64,000 nucleotides of DNA from Nakamurella flavida. GTDB lineage: Bacteria; Actinomycetota; Actinomycetes; Mycobacteriales; Nakamurellaceae. Made by a program: the position numbers and the translations under genes. Under the pieces are notes generated by a model. The model saw nothing but the letters and a program-made list of their open reading frames with translations, had not been told where the DNA came from and searched no databases. This document shows positions 40,167 to 49,820 of the stretch, in pieces. The stretch covers positions 620,001-684,000 of the forward strand of contig NZ_JAUSQV010000001.1 in NCBI RefSeq assembly GCF_030811475.1, written 5' to 3'. Every line of letters starts with the position of its first letter. Within the stretch, counting starts at the first letter, position 1.

Positions 40167-41378
40167 CTATGCCCGGCCCGCGTCGCGACCGGCCGCCGCG
40201 GTCCAGGGACCGCGCCGGGTCGCGTCGCGGATCTCCCCGATCAGCGTCTCGATCACGTCCTCGAGCATGACGACACCGAGAAGATCACCCGGTTCGGTAC
40301 CCGCCGGATCGTGGCCCGCTCCGCGCTCGTGCGACTCCGGTGCGCTCGCGTCCGCCGGGGCGGCCGTCGGGGCGGAACCCCCGGGGGTCATCGGCGAGGA
40401 CCCCGTCGACACCGGCGTGGCCCGCTCCGGGACGACGACCTGGGCGAGGTGCGCGCCGAGGCGCCGCATGGTGTCCAGTGCCGTCCGCAGGTCGGTGTCC
40501 GCGCTGACCACCGGGAGCGGACGGATCCTCTCGGTCGGGATGGGCTCGTCGCGGTCGTCGTCACGGCCGACCACGTCCCGGATGTGCAGGTAGCCGCTGA
40601 GTCGCCCATCGGCTTCCCGGATGGGGAAGCGGGAGAAGCCGGTCCGCTGGCAGGCCCGCTCCACCTCGGCGGGGCTGGCCCCTGCGGCGAGGGTGACGAC
40701 GGCGTCCTCCGGGACGAGCACCGTGCGCACCTCGGCGACGTCCAGATCCAGCGCCGAGGTGATGAGCTGGTGTTCGTCGGCGTCCAGCAGGCCCTCGGCC
40801 CGCGACTCGGAGATCAGGTCGGCGACCTCCTCGCGGGTGAACGCGGAGGCCACCTCGTCCTTCGGCTCGCGACCGAGCATCCGGACGATGCCGTTGGCCG
40901 CGAAGTTGAGCACCCGGATGATCGGCCCGAGCATGGTCGCCACCGCCTGCAGGGGCGGGGCCAGCGCCATCGCGGTCTTCTCCGGCCCGGCGATGGCGAT
41001 GTTCTTGGGCACCATCTCGCCCAGCGCCACGTGCGCGGAGACCACCAGCAGCAGCGCCACGGTCAGCGCGACCGGGTGCAGCCATCCCTCGGGCACGCCG
41101 AGATCGTGGAACACCGGCTCGAGCAGGCTGGCCACCGCGGGCTCGCCGAGGGCGCCGAGCAGCACGCCGCACAGGGTGATCCCGAACTGCGCGCACGCCA
41201 TCATCAACGAGACGTTCTCCATCGCCTTGAGCGTGGCCCGGGCCCGTTTGCTGGACACGGCCAGCGGCTCGATCACACTGCGCCGCGCGGCGATGAGGGA
41301 GAACTCGGCGGCGACGAAGAAGGCGCTGACCCCGAGCAGCACGACGACCAGCAGCAGCAACAACCAGTTGGTGATCAT
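40167..41378 (-). CDS. CNNM/CorC family membrane protein with CBS domains (copy 2)
   Basis: A 403-residue hemolysin-C-like protein. The N-terminal DUF21/CNNM domain (residues 1-190) has about four hydrophobic segments, the signature [17 protein letters not shown], and [23 protein letters not shown] pair follows (about 215-385), with [18 protein letters not shown]. It lacks the CorC_HlyC domain found in copy 1. Relatives handle Mg2+ or Co2+ efflux. The start overlaps copy 1's stop (ATGA), and pafA begins 10 nt downstream. The pair may form a heterodimer. Confidence 0.9.
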   Translation of the reverse strand: MITNWLLLLLVVVLLGVSAFFVAAEFSLIAARRSVIEPLAVSSKRARATLKAMENVSLMMACAQFGITLCGVLLGALGEPAVASLLEPVFHDLGVPEGWLHPVALTVALLLVVSAHVALGEMVPKNIAIAGPEKTAMALAPPLQAVATMLGPIIRVLNFAANGIVRMLGREPKDEVASAFTREEVADLISESRAEGLLDADEHQLITSALDLDVAEVRTVLVPEDAVVTLAAGASPAEVERACQRTGFSRFPIREADGRLSGYLHIRDVVGRDDDRDEPIPTERIRPLPVVSADTDLRTALDTMRRLGAHLAQVVVPERATPVSTGSSPMTPGGSAPTAAPADASAPESHERGAGHDPAGTEPGDLLGVVMLEDVIETLIGEIRDATRRGPWTAAAGRDAGRA

Positions 41379-42826
41379 CGGGCGCTGCTCTCGTCCTGGA
41401 GGCGCTGGCCGTCCTCGGCCGGATCGTCACGCTGGACGGCGGACAGCTGCACCGTCTCGATGCGCCGGCGGGCCAGCCGGTGCACGGTCAGCCGGACGGT
41501 GACGGCACGCGGCAGGTCCTCCTCCGGTTCGGCGGGCACGGGTTCGTCGTCGGCCTGACCGGCCAGGGCGCCGAGGCGGGCCTCCGCGCCCATCGTGGCC
41601 GAGACCTCCACGGTGTCCCCGTTCTGCGGCATCCGGCCGAGGCGGGCGATCAGCAGACCGGCCACCGTCTCGTACGCGCCCGACTCGGGCAGGCTGACCC
41701 CGGTCAGCTCCTCGATCTCGTCGGGGCGCAGGGTGCCCGGCAACGCCCAGGTGCCGTCGCTCCGCCGCTCGCCGCGCACCGCCGTGGGGTCGTGCTCGTC
41801 GGTGATCTCACCGACCAGCTCCTCGACCACGTCCTCCAGCGTGAGGATGCCGGCGGTGCCGCCGTACTCGTCGGCCACCACCGCCATCTGCAGGCCGAAC
41901 TCACGCAGCTGGTCGAGCAGGTCGTCCAGCGGGATCGACTCGGGCACCACGGGGACCGGCACCATCAGCTGGCGCACGCTCACCCCGTCCCGGTCGTCGG
42001 GCGGGATGGCCACCGCCCGCTTGAGGTGGACGAGGCCGACCACGTCGTCGGAATCCTCCCCGGACACCGGGAACCGCGAGTGACCGGTCTCCACGGCGGC
42101 GGCCACGATCTCCCCGGCCGGGTCCGAGGCCTTGACGAACCGCACCCGCGGCCGCGGGGTCAGCACGTCGGCCGCGGTCTTGCCGGAGAAGGCGATGGAC
42201 CGGGCCAGCAGACCGGCGGTCGGCGCCTCCAGGGTGCCGCGCGCGGCGGACCGGCGGACCAGCGAGTGCAGCTCGACCGACGAACGGGCGGACCGGAGTT
42301 CCTCCTGCGGCTCGATGCCGATCACCCGGAGCACGCCGTTGGCGATGCCGTTGAGCACCCAGATCAGCGGCCGGAAGAGGGTGGTGGACACCCGCATCGG
42401 GGTGATGACCTGCTTCGCGGTCTCCAGCGGCTCGGCGATGGCGATGTTCTTGGGTACCAGTTCACCCAGGACCATGGACAGCACGGTCGCCACGACCAGG
42501 GCGATGATCACCGACACCGACGACGCGACGCCCTCGTCCAGCCCCAACGCGCCCAGCGGCCCGCTGAGCAGCTGGGCCAAGGACGGCTCCATCACGAAAC
42601 CCAGGGCCAGGGTGGTCACGGTGATCCCCACCTGGGCCCCGGACAGCTGCGTGGACAGCGACCGCAGACCGGTCATGAGCGACTTGGCCCCGCGGTCCCC
42701 GGAGGCGGCCTGGCGGGCGACCGTCGCCCGGTCCACGGTGACCAGACTGAACTCGGCGGACACGTACAGGGCGGTACCGGCGATCAGGATGAACCCGACG
42801 ACGAGCAGCACCCACTGGGTGATCAA
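41375..42826 (-). CDS. CNNM/CorC family membrane protein with CBS and CorC_HlyC domains (copy 1)
   Basis: A 483-residue protein with the DUF21/CNNM membrane domain (residues 1-190, ALYVSAEFSLVTVDRATVAR and [15 protein letters not shown]), two CBS motifs (about 210-335, ending in YGGTAGILTLEDVVEELVGEI) and a C-terminal CorC_HlyC domain (about 345-430, GTLRPDEIEELTGVSLP). A possible role is divalent cation export. It lies 217 nt downstream of prcA on the same strand and is the first gene of a tight CNNM-CNNM-pafA run. Confidence 0.9.
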   Translation of the reverse strand: MITQWVLLVVGFILIAGTALYVSAEFSLVTVDRATVARQAASGDRGAKSLMTGLRSLSTQLSGAQVGITVTTLALGFVMEPSLAQLLSGPLGALGLDEGVASSVSVIIALVVATVLSMVLGELVPKNIAIAEPLETAKQVITPMRVSTTLFRPLIWVLNGIANGVLRVIGIEPQEELRSARSSVELHSLVRRSAARGTLEAPTAGLLARSIAFSGKTAADVLTPRPRVRFVKASDPAGEIVAAAVETGHSRFPVSGEDSDDVVGLVHLKRAVAIPPDDRDGVSVRQLMVPVPVVPESIPLDDLLDQLREFGLQMAVVADEYGGTAGILTLEDVVEELVGEITDEHDPTAVRGERRSDGTWALPGTLRPDEIEELTGVSLPESGAYETVAGLLIARLGRMPQNGDTVEVSATMGAEARLGALAGQADDEPVPAEPEEDLPRAVTVRLTVHRLARRRIETVQLSAVQRDDPAEDGQRLQDESSAR

Positions 42827-43043
42827 CGCTCGAGCTCCCTACAAGCAGACACGGTCGACGACCCTCGGCCGCCGCACCTCACGACCAGACGACGGTAGCC
42901 GATGGGCCCGACACTGCCGGGAGCGTGGAGGTTTCGGGCCGGTGACGAATGTCCGGTCCCGGCGATGGTGGAACCGACCGACCGGGGAACGCCGCTCCCC
43001 CGGCGCCGGACGGACCGGGGCACGACGGCGGCGGGCGGAGCGA

Positions 43044-43871
43044 TCAGGTGGCCGGGCCGGTCGGCTCCACCGGGATGTCGGCCCCGGCCTCGACCGGATC
43101 CGTCGGTTCGGCGGGCTCGGCGGGTGGGTCCACCGGCGCAGGACCGGCCGGTGTCGCAGCGGGCTCGAGCAGCTCCTGCAGGACGGTGCCCGCCACCCGG
43201 CGGAACGTGCGGCCGGGCAGGGACCGGTCGAGGACGGCGACCTCGAGCTGGGCGGGGATCAGGCTGCGGGGCGGGTTCTCCCCGGTGGTCCCCAGCGCGG
43301 TGACCGCGGCCGCGAGCGCCGTCCGCAGGTCCCATCCAGCCTCGAAGGAGGCTTTCAGGGAGGTGAGCACCGGTTCGGTCGCCCCACCCATCACCACGTA
43401 GCGCGACTCGTCGACGATCGACCCGTCGTAGGAGATGCGGTACAGCTGATCACGGGGGCCCTGCTCGTCCGCGGACTCCTCGACGGTGGCCACCTCGGCC
43501 ACGCACACCTCGACCTCGAACGGCTTCTGGTGCTCGGAGAAGATGGATCCGAGGGTCTGGGCGAAGGCGTTGGCGAGCCAGCGGCCGGTGACGTCCTTGC
43601 GGTCGTAGGAGAAACCCCGGACGTCGGCGAGCCGGATCCCGGCGGTCCGCAGGTTCTCGAACTCGTTGTAGCGGCCGACCCCGGCGAAACCGATGCGGTC
43701 GTAGATCTCGCTGACCTTGTGCAGCGTCGGCGAGTGGTTCTCCGCGACGAACAGCACCCCGCCGGAGTAGGTGGTCACCACGACACTGCGCCCCCGCCCG
43801 ATGCCCTTGCGGGCGTACTCGGAGCGGTCCCGCATGAACTGCTCGGGTGAGGCGTACAGGGGCATGCTCAC
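43044..43871 (-). CDS. prcA: Proteasome alpha subunit
   Basis: A 275-residue alpha subunit forming the outer rings of the 20S core, which gate the entrance and dock ARC. It begins [27 protein letters not shown], with the N-terminal gating tail and H0 helix, followed by [35 protein letters not shown], and [18 protein letters not shown]. No propeptide or catalytic Thr, as expected. The last 40 residues are a Pro/Glu-rich disordered tail. GTG 43871 is used because M. tuberculosis PrcA starts in the same way. It follows prcB by 63 nt. Confidence 0.97.
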   Translation of the reverse strand: MSMPLYASPEQFMRDRSEYARKGIGRGRSVVVTTYSGGVLFVAENHSPTLHKVSEIYDRIGFAGVGRYNEFENLRTAGIRLADVRGFSYDRKDVTGRWLANAFAQTLGSIFSEHQKPFEVEVCVAEVATVEESADEQGPRDQLYRISYDGSIVDESRYVVMGGATEPVLTSLKASFEAGWDLRTALAAAVTALGTTGENPPRSLIPAQLEVAVLDRSLPGRTFRRVAGTVLQELLEPAATPAGPAPVDPPAEPAEPTDPVEAGADIPVEPTGPAT

Positions 43872-43934
43872 GGCGGGGGGACTCCTCGAAGAACGGGGGC
43901 GGCGGACGGTCGGGCGGGTGTGGACGGCGGTCCG

Positions 43935-44810
43935 TCAGCCGCCGGGGTTGGTCATCCGGCCGGTGACCACGGCCTGGGCGACGGCGCCCACGGCGTCGTC
44001 GGTCCACCGCACCGCCCCCTGGGCGGTGATGGCGACGACCACCGGATAGATGCGCCGGGTCAGATCCGGCCCGCCGGTGGCGGTGTCGTCGTCGGCCGCG
44101 TCGTACAACGCCTCGACGGCGGCCCGGACGGCACCGGGCAGATCGGCGGACGGGTCGAACCGCTTCTTGAGCGCCGACCGGGCGAACAGCGAGCCCGAAC
44201 CGACGGCGTGGTAGTCGTGTTCCTCGTACTTCCCGCCGACCACGTCGTAGGAGAAGATCCGGCCCGGCGACCGCTCACCGGTGGTGCGCAGGACCGGGAC
44301 GCGCGGGGCCGGGTCGACCCCGGCGAACAGCGGGACGACCGCGAGCCCCTGCATGGCGGCGCCAAGGTTGCCCCGGATCATCGCGGCCAGCCGGTTGGCC
44401 TTGCCGTCCAGGGAGAGTCGGACGCCCTCGATCTTCTCGTAGTGCTCGAGCTCCAGCTGGAACAGACGCACCATCTCGACGGCCAGACCGGCCGTGCCGG
44501 CGATGCCGACCGCCGAGTGCGAATCGGCGACGAAGACCTTCTCGATCTCCCGGGACGCCACCAGGTTGCCCATGGTCGCCCGCCGGTCACCGGCCAGCAC
44601 GACGCCCTCGGAGCAGGTCACCGCGACGATGGTGGTGCCGTGGGGGGCGGCGAGGTGGGCCGCCCCGGCGCTGTGTCCGTGCCCGGGCAGCAGGCCCGGG
44701 TCGACCTCGGCGAGGAAATCGCTGAAGGACGCCGATCCGGGCCGCAGGTATGCCGCGGGCAGGGCCGACACCGGCCAGGACCCGGCCCCCGTGGGAGCGG
44801 ACGGGGTCAC
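43935..44810 (-). CDS. prcB: Proteasome beta subunit
   Basis: A 291-residue precursor of the catalytic beta subunit. A 58-residue propeptide ends at APHG, and processing exposes Thr59 (TTIVAV), the N-terminal nucleophile. The other active-site regions are [13 protein letters not shown] (Asp and Arg) and the Lys in [36 protein letters not shown] is typical of actinobacterial beta subunits. GTG 44810 overlaps the pup stop (GTGA), so the two are translationally coupled. Part of dop-pup-prcB-prcA. Confidence 0.97.
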   Translation of the reverse strand: MTPSAPTGAGSWPVSALPAAYLRPGSASFSDFLAEVDPGLLPGHGHSAGAAHLAAPHGTTIVAVTCSEGVVLAGDRRATMGNLVASREIEKVFVADSHSAVGIAGTAGLAVEMVRLFQLELEHYEKIEGVRLSLDGKANRLAAMIRGNLGAAMQGLAVVPLFAGVDPAPRVPVLRTTGERSPGRIFSYDVVGGKYEEHDYHAVGSGSLFARSALKKRFDPSADLPGAVRAAVEALYDAADDDTATGGPDLTRRIYPVVVAITAQGAVRWTDDAVGAVAQAVVTGRMTNPGG

Positions 44811-45001
44811 TGGCCGCCCTTCTGGACGTAGGACCGCACGAAGTCCTCGGCGTTGGATTCCAGCACGTCGTCGATCTCGTCCAGGATGTCGTCGGTCTCG
44901 GCCGCGAGCTTGTCGCGGCGCTCCTGACCGGCGGCCGATGCGCCGTCGGTCGACTCGTCCGAGTCGCCGCCACCCTGCCTGGTCGTCTGCTCCTGCGCCA
45001 T
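44807..45001 (-). CDS. pup: Prokaryotic ubiquitin-like protein Pup
   Basis: A 64-residue intrinsically disordered modifier. The N-terminal half is Gln/Gly/Asp-rich with TTRQGGG. The central coiled-coil-forming region (about 27-51) is where ARC binds, with [22 protein letters not shown]. The C-terminus is [10 protein letters not shown]. The final Gln must be deamidated by Dop to Glu before PafA can use it. ATG 45001 lies 112 nt after dop, and the stop overlaps the prcB start. Confidence 0.97.
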   Translation of the reverse strand: MAQEQTTRQGGGDSDESTDGASAAGQERRDKLAAETDDILDEIDDVLESNAEDFVRSYVQKGGQ

Positions 45002-45113
45002 GTCAGTTCTCCCTCACCGTCGCTGGTGCCGACCTTACCCAGCGGTCCCGACAGCCCCGCCCTCCCCGGCCCCGACGTCCCGGCGGTGGCGGCGTCCCGA
45101 ACCGGCCTCCCCC

Positions 45114-46625
45114 TCAGGACCGGCGGGTCAGCGCGTCCACCAACTCCGTGGCGTCGGCGGCAGCGTCCAGCAGGGCTCCGACGTGCGCCCGGGTGCCACG
45201 GGTCGGCTCCAGGGTGGGGATCCGGACCAGCGACTCACGACCCACGTCGAAGATGACGGAGTCCCAGGAGGCGGCGGCGAGCTTGTCCGCGTACTGCGCG
45301 ACGCAGCGGCCCCGGAAGTAGGCGCGGGTGTCCTCGGGCGGGTTCGTCATCGCGGCGATCACGGCCTCCTCGGTGACCAGCCGCTTCATCGACCCGCGGG
45401 AGACCAGCCGGTTGTACAGGCCCTTGTCCAGGCGGACGTCGGAGTACTGCAGATCGACCAGGGCGAGTCGCGGCGCGCCCCAGGACAGACCGTCCCGGGC
45501 CCGGAACCCCTCCAGCAGACGGAGTTTCGCCGGCCAGTCGAGCTCGTCGGCCAGTTCCAACGGATCGGTGGCGAGCTGGTCGAGGACGCGTCCCCAGTGG
45601 TGCAGGACGTCCACGGTCTGCTCGTCCGCGTCGTCGCCGTACCGGTCCGCGACGTAGGCGGCGGCCGCGTCGCGGTAGGCCCGCTGGATGTCCAGCGCGG
45701 TGACCCGCCCGCCGCCGGCGAGTGCCACCGTGGTGGTCAGGGAGGTGTCGTGGGAGATCTCGTGGACCGCGCCCACGGCGTGGGCCAGGTCCATGGCCGG
45801 CAGCGGCCAGCCGTCCTCGATCATGGCCAGGACCAGGGCGGTGGTGCCGAGCTTGAGGTAGGTCGCCATCTCGGCCAGGTTGGCGTCGCCGATGATCACG
45901 TGCAGCCGGCGGTGCTTGTCGGCGTCGGCGTGCGGCTCGTCGCGGGTGTTGATGATGCCACGCTTGAGCGTGGTCTCCAGACCGACCTCGACCTCGATGT
46001 AGTCCGAGCGCTGGGACAGCTGGTAGCCGTCCTTCGCGCCGGACGGGCCCAGGCCGACCCGGCCCGACCCGGTGAACACCTGTCGGCTGGCGAAGAACGG
46101 GATCAGCCCGGCGATGATCGCCGGGAACGGGGTGTCCCGCCGGCACAGGTAGTTCTCGTGGGTGCCGTACGAGGCCCCCTTGCCGTCGACGTTGTTCTTG
46201 TACAGCTGGACCGGCTTGGCCGTCGGGACCCGACCGGCGAGCTGTGCGGCCGCTTCCATGACCCGTTCGCCGGCCTTGTCGAAAAGCACCCCGTCCAGCG
46301 GGTTGGTTACCTCGGGCGCGGAGAACTCCGGGTGCGCGTGGTCGACGTAGAGCCGGGCCCCGTTCGACAGGATGACGTTGGCGGCGCCGACGTCGTCGAG
46401 GTCGGGCTCCGCGCCGAACAGCGCCGACAGGTCGTAACCGCGGGCGTCGCGCAGGGGCGATTCCACCTCGTAGTCCCACCGGGGCCGGCGCGCCCGGGGG
46501 GCGGCCACCGAGGCGGCGTAGGCCAGCACGATCTGCGTGGAGGAGATCACGGGGTTGACGGTCGGGTCACCGGGTACGGAGATGCCGTACTCCACCTCGG
46601 TACCCAGGATGCGGCGGACGGACAT
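45114..46625 (-). CDS. dop: Pup deamidase/depupylase
   Basis: A 503-residue PafA paralogue that converts the C-terminal Gln of Pup to Glu and removes Pup from substrates. It has [13 protein letters not shown] with metal-binding Glu10, the Dop-specific loop (about residues 38-78), and [15 protein letters not shown], where Asp95 is the catalytic Asp. [21 protein letters not shown] and [19 protein letters not shown] follow. ATG 46625 is 6 nt after TAGATT, so the dop-pup-prcB-prcA transcript probably begins here and is leaderless. Confidence 0.97.
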   Translation of the reverse strand: MSVRRILGTEVEYGISVPGDPTVNPVISSTQIVLAYAASVAAPRARRPRWDYEVESPLRDARGYDLSALFGAEPDLDDVGAANVILSNGARLYVDHAHPEFSAPEVTNPLDGVLFDKAGERVMEAAAQLAGRVPTAKPVQLYKNNVDGKGASYGTHENYLCRRDTPFPAIIAGLIPFFASRQVFTGSGRVGLGPSGAKDGYQLSQRSDYIEVEVGLETTLKRGIINTRDEPHADADKHRRLHVIIGDANLAEMATYLKLGTTALVLAMIEDGWPLPAMDLAHAVGAVHEISHDTSLTTTVALAGGGRVTALDIQRAYRDAAAAYVADRYGDDADEQTVDVLHHWGRVLDQLATDPLELADELDWPAKLRLLEGFRARDGLSWGAPRLALVDLQYSDVRLDKGLYNRLVSRGSMKRLVTEEAVIAAMTNPPEDTRAYFRGRCVAQYADKLAAASWDSVIFDVGRESLVRIPTLEPTRGTRAHVGALLDAAADATELVDALTRRS

Positions 46626-46631
46626 GACCCG

Positions 46632-46637
46632 AATCTA
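46632..46637 (-). promoter_or_regulatory. -10 element of a probable leaderless promoter (dop-pup-prcBA)
   Basis: TAGATT on the minus strand lies 6 nt before the dop ATG, without a ribosome site. This would give the dop-led operon a promoter independent of arc, from which it is separated by plus-strand and unrelated genes. Confidence 0.5.
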
Positions 46638-46776
46638 GTGGTGGCGGCGGGCGGCCCCCTTCCGGCCACCCGGCGCATGACCCTGCTCACCCTGGTCCGT
46701 GTCCCTGCTCACCACCGCTGCGGCGGGCGCCCGAGCAGGCCGTCCGGGGGCGGGCCCGGTGCGGGAGGATGACGGG

Positions 46777-48075
46777 ATGGGCGGGTCGGAGCAGGGATCG
46801 CGATGGGCCCGGCCCCGGTGGGCCCCACGCCGGGTGCCGCCCACCCGCGTGCTCGAGCGACTGCGGGAGATGGCCCCGCTCACCGCCTGGCGCCGCCGCG
46901 GGCCGGCGGACCTGCTCGGCCTGGACCGGGCGACGATCGTCCAGGCCGTCAAGGTCGCCCTGTCCGCCGGCCTGGCCTGGGCGTTGGCGCAGCTGATCCT
47001 GCACTCGACCTCACCCATCTGGGCGCCCATCACCGCGTCGCTGATCGCCCTGCTGACGGTGCGGGCGTCCCTCAAGGACGCGGGACAGAAGGTGCTGGCG
47101 GTCGTCGTCGGCCTGGTGGTGGCGATCCTGCTGGGTGGGTTCATCGGCCTCCACGCGTGGTCGATCGCGATCATCGTGGGCATCGGCTTCCTGGTCGGCA
47201 AGGTCCTGCGACTCGCCCCGGGAGCCGCCGCGCAGATCCCGATCAGCGGGCTGTTCGTCCTGGCCCTGGGGACCGGACAGGTCCGGGAACGGGTGCTGGA
47301 CACCCTGATCGGGGCGATCGTGGCCGTCCTGGTCAACCTCGTCGTCATCCCCCCGAACCACGTCAACGCCGGTCGCCGCGCCGTCGCCGATCTGTCGGAC
47401 GGGGTGGTCGACGCCCTCGGGGCCATGGCCGACGGCCTGGCGGCTCCGTGGCGGGCCGAGCACGCCGCCCGCTGGTTGCGCACCGCCCGCGAGCAGGCGT
47501 CGGTGGCCGCGACGGCGGAGTCCGATGTCGACCAGGCCGAGCAGTCCCTCGCCCTGCATCCGGGGCGGGCGTCCTGGACGGGTGCCCTGGCCCGCACCCA
47601 GCAGGCGCTGGACACCCTGCTGATCGTCGAGGTGCAGGTCCGCGTGGTGGCCCGGACCCTGCGGGACACCGCCCAGAAGGTGCGGTCGTCCGATGGCGAG
47701 CAACCCCCGTACCCGATGACGGCGGACGTGCTGACGACGACGGCCGGAGCGGTGGCCGCCTTCTCGGCCGCGCTGCTGGCCGAGGACGACCCGTCCTCCG
47801 GCGACGGGGAACCTCTGGCGCTGGCCCACCGCGCCGTCGCGCGGGCGCGGGCGCGGTTGGCTGAGATCGACGCCGATCTGGCCGACATGCTCGCCGCGAG
47901 CCTGAGCCGCGGGATCCATCTGGGCACCCTGGTCGTGGAGACCGGCCGGATCCTCGACGAACTGGAGGCCGGCCTGCAGGGGTCGGCTCCCGCAGGACCC
48001 CCCGGCGATTCCCGCGCTGACTCCCCCGACGGCTCCCCCGACGACGGGGACGGCGAACCGGCCGAGCGGCGCTGA
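46777..48075 (+). CDS. FUSC-family membrane protein (aromatic acid exporter-like)
   Basis: A 432-residue protein with a single membrane block of about five to six helices (residues 45-195), including STSPIWAPITASLIALLTVRASLKDAGQKVLAVVVGL. This matches the FUSC_2/ArAE_1 domain, where the conserved motif usually precedes helix three. The C-terminal half is a soluble helical region, followed by a Ser/Pro/Asp-rich tail. ATG 46777 has GGGAGG 8 nt upstream. It sits on the plus strand inside the otherwise minus-strand proteasome locus and converges with the DUF1697 gene. Confidence 0.8.
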   Translation: MGGSEQGSRWARPRWAPRRVPPTRVLERLREMAPLTAWRRRGPADLLGLDRATIVQAVKVALSAGLAWALAQLILHSTSPIWAPITASLIALLTVRASLKDAGQKVLAVVVGLVVAILLGGFIGLHAWSIAIIVGIGFLVGKVLRLAPGAAAQIPISGLFVLALGTGQVRERVLDTLIGAIVAVLVNLVVIPPNHVNAGRRAVADLSDGVVDALGAMADGLAAPWRAEHAARWLRTAREQASVAATAESDVDQAEQSLALHPGRASWTGALARTQQALDTLLIVEVQVRVVARTLRDTAQKVRSSDGEQPPYPMTADVLTTTAGAVAAFSAALLAEDDPSSGDGEPLALAHRAVARARARLAEIDADLADMLAASLSRGIHLGTLVVETGRILDELEAGLQGSAPAGPPGDSRADSPDGSPDDGDGEPAERR

Positions 48076-48082
48076 GCGCGGT

Positions 48083-48655
48083 TCAGCCCAGCGCGGCCGC
48101 CCGATCCAGCAGCGAGCGCACCGTCCGGGCATTGCGGAGGGTGGCGACCACCCCCGCCCGCGCCGGCCAGGGGACGGTGCCGAACGGCGACCGCGACACC
48201 CCGTGCGGGCACCACAGGAAGACGTGGTCGCCGACCACCGCGAACCGGTCACCCGCGTCCAGGACGGAGTCCTGGGCGGTCTGCAGCGCATCGGTCAGGC
48301 GGGTGCGGGCGTCGGCGGTGAGCGGTTCGGCGAGGAATCCGATCAGGTGGCGGGACGGGTCGGTGGCCAGCACGGCCAGCGGGTCCTGATCCACGGCCAG
48401 GGCGAGGTCCGCGACCTCCCGGACCAGCACGGCCACCGTCAGGCCACGGGCGGCCAGAGCGTCGTGCACGGTCCGCTCGTGGTCGGCAGGATCGCCGCCC
48501 GCTCGGCCGATGGCGTTGCCGCTCTGCAGGACGGTCTGCACATCCTGCAGGCCGAGCTCGGTGAGCACCGCGCGGAAGTCGGCCATGGCCAGCCTGTTCG
48601 CGCGCCCGACGTTGATCCCGCGGAGCAGGACGACGAGCGGGCGCGTGGGGGGCAC
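48083..48655 (-). CDS. DUF1697 family protein
   Basis: A 190-residue cytoplasmic protein of the DUF1697 family. It begins LVVLLRGINVGRANRLAMADFRAVLTELGLQDVQTVLQSGNAI, the defining motif, and ends with RNARTVRSLLDRAA. Function unknown; members are small ferredoxin-like-fold proteins widespread in actinobacteria. GTG 48655 is chosen because similarity starts directly after it and CAGACT, a -10-like hexamer, lies 6 nt upstream; a start at 48691 is possible. Confidence 0.85.
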   Translation of the reverse strand: MPPTRPLVVLLRGINVGRANRLAMADFRAVLTELGLQDVQTVLQSGNAIGRAGGDPADHERTVHDALAARGLTVAVLVREVADLALAVDQDPLAVLATDPSRHLIGFLAEPLTADARTRLTDALQTAQDSVLDAGDRFAVVGDHVFLWCPHGVSRSPFGTVPWPARAGVVATLRNARTVRSLLDRAAALG

Positions 48656-48790
48656 CCGCCCAGTCTGGACCTCCCGGTCGGGGTCCCGCACGACCTCGCG
48701 AGGCCCGGTCGGCGCTGATCGCCGCCGGGCCCGGGAGCCCGCACCAGCCGGGAGCCGGGGAGCGCCGGGAGTCTTCCGGCCGGAGTGTGG

Positions 48791-48825
48791 GACGGGGCGG
48801 GACGGGGCGGGGCGGGACGGGGCGG
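48791..48825. repeat. Three copies of GACGGGGCGG
   Basis: Copies at 48791-48800, 48801-48810 and 48816-48825, with GGCGG between the second and third. They abut the stop codon of the aldo/keto reductase gene. The plus strand has enough G-runs to form a quadruplex. Confidence 0.7.
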
Positions 48826-48826
48826 G

Positions 48827-49804
48827 TCAGCGCCAGGGCAGTGCGCTCCGGGTGGCCCAGTATCGCTCGGCGGGCTCCGCGATGCCGGCGAGCTCGGCCA
48901 GATCGTCGACGGTCAGCGAGACGTCGGTGGCGGCCAGGTTGCTCGCCAGCTGGCCGGGGCCGGCCGGGCCGAGCAGCACGCGGTCGACGAAGGGTTGCTG
49001 GGCGGCGGCGGCGAGGGCCACGGCGTCCGGCGCGACACCGTGGCGTTCGGCGACCGCGGTCAGCGCCGGCGGCGGCTGGGTCACCAGACGGCCGTTGGCC
49101 AGGGATTCCTTGACCAGCACGGTCAGCTCCCTCCGGGAGGCCCGGGCCAGAGCGGGGGCGACACTGGTCTCGAGCAGGTTCCAGGTGGCCTGCACGGCCG
49201 AGAAGAGTCGGCCGTCGAGATCGAGATCCATGGCGCGGTCGACGGTCTCGCCCTGCCGGGGTCCGCTGGTGGTGAACCCGAGGGCCACGCCGGCGTCCCG
49301 GAGGTCGGCCAGAGCCTCCAGCAGTTCGGCGTCGTCGAACAACGGCGAATCCACCGTCAGCGAATGCACCTGGTAGAGGTGCACGTGCGGCAGTGTTTCG
49401 CGGGTGGCCCGCCACTGCCGCTCGAACTGGGCCCGGCTGTGTTCCTTGACCTCGTGGACGGCGGCGTCCCGGTCCCAGTCACCGACGTACGCGTATCCCC
49501 ACTTGCTCGAGACGGTCGGGGCGTGGGCGGAGAAGTCCGGGTCGCGTTCCGCGGAGTCGCGCCACCACCGACCGACGAACTCCTCGGCCCGGCCGTACGA
49601 CCGGGCCGTGTCCACCCAGTCGATGCCGGCGGCGGTGGCGGCATCGAGCACGGCCGAGGTGGTCGCCTGCATCCCGGAGACGGATCTGTCCTCGGGCAGC
49701 TCGGCCGACCCGGTGTTGATGTAAGCGGGGCGACCGAGCACCGCGGTGCCGACCGCCCATCGCGCGCGACGCGGAGGCCGCGCGCGATGAAACCGGTCCG
49801 TCAC
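48827..49804 (-). CDS. Aldo/keto reductase
   Basis: A 325-residue NAD(P)H-dependent oxidoreductase. The catalytic tetrad can be followed: Asp and Tyr in VDTARSYGRAEEF, Lys in SSKWGY, and His in VHLYQVHS. A Ser-x-x-Ser/Arg-type cofactor segment appears toward the end, though the substrate-specificity loops do not identify a substrate. GTG 49804 lies 16 nt after the arc stop, so it may be translated from the arc transcript. It is not a known proteasome component; the link may only be positional. Confidence 0.9.
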   Translation of the reverse strand: MTDRFHRARPPRRARWAVGTAVLGRPAYINTGSAELPEDRSVSGMQATTSAVLDAATAAGIDWVDTARSYGRAEEFVGRWWRDSAERDPDFSAHAPTVSSKWGYAYVGDWDRDAAVHEVKEHSRAQFERQWRATRETLPHVHLYQVHSLTVDSPLFDDAELLEALADLRDAGVALGFTTSGPRQGETVDRAMDLDLDGRLFSAVQATWNLLETSVAPALARASRRELTVLVKESLANGRLVTQPPPALTAVAERHGVAPDAVALAAAAQQPFVDRVLLGPAGPGQLASNLAATDVSLTVDDLAELAGIAEPAERYWATRSALPWR

Positions 49805-49820
49805 TGCCAGCGGGCCCACG

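Noticed and set aside
42827-43043. Small gene between prcA and the first CNNM gene
   Set aside because: Plus-strand frames of about 130-150 codons cross this interval, but they overlap prcA in antisense, are Arg/Pro/Gly-rich and lack a ribosome site.
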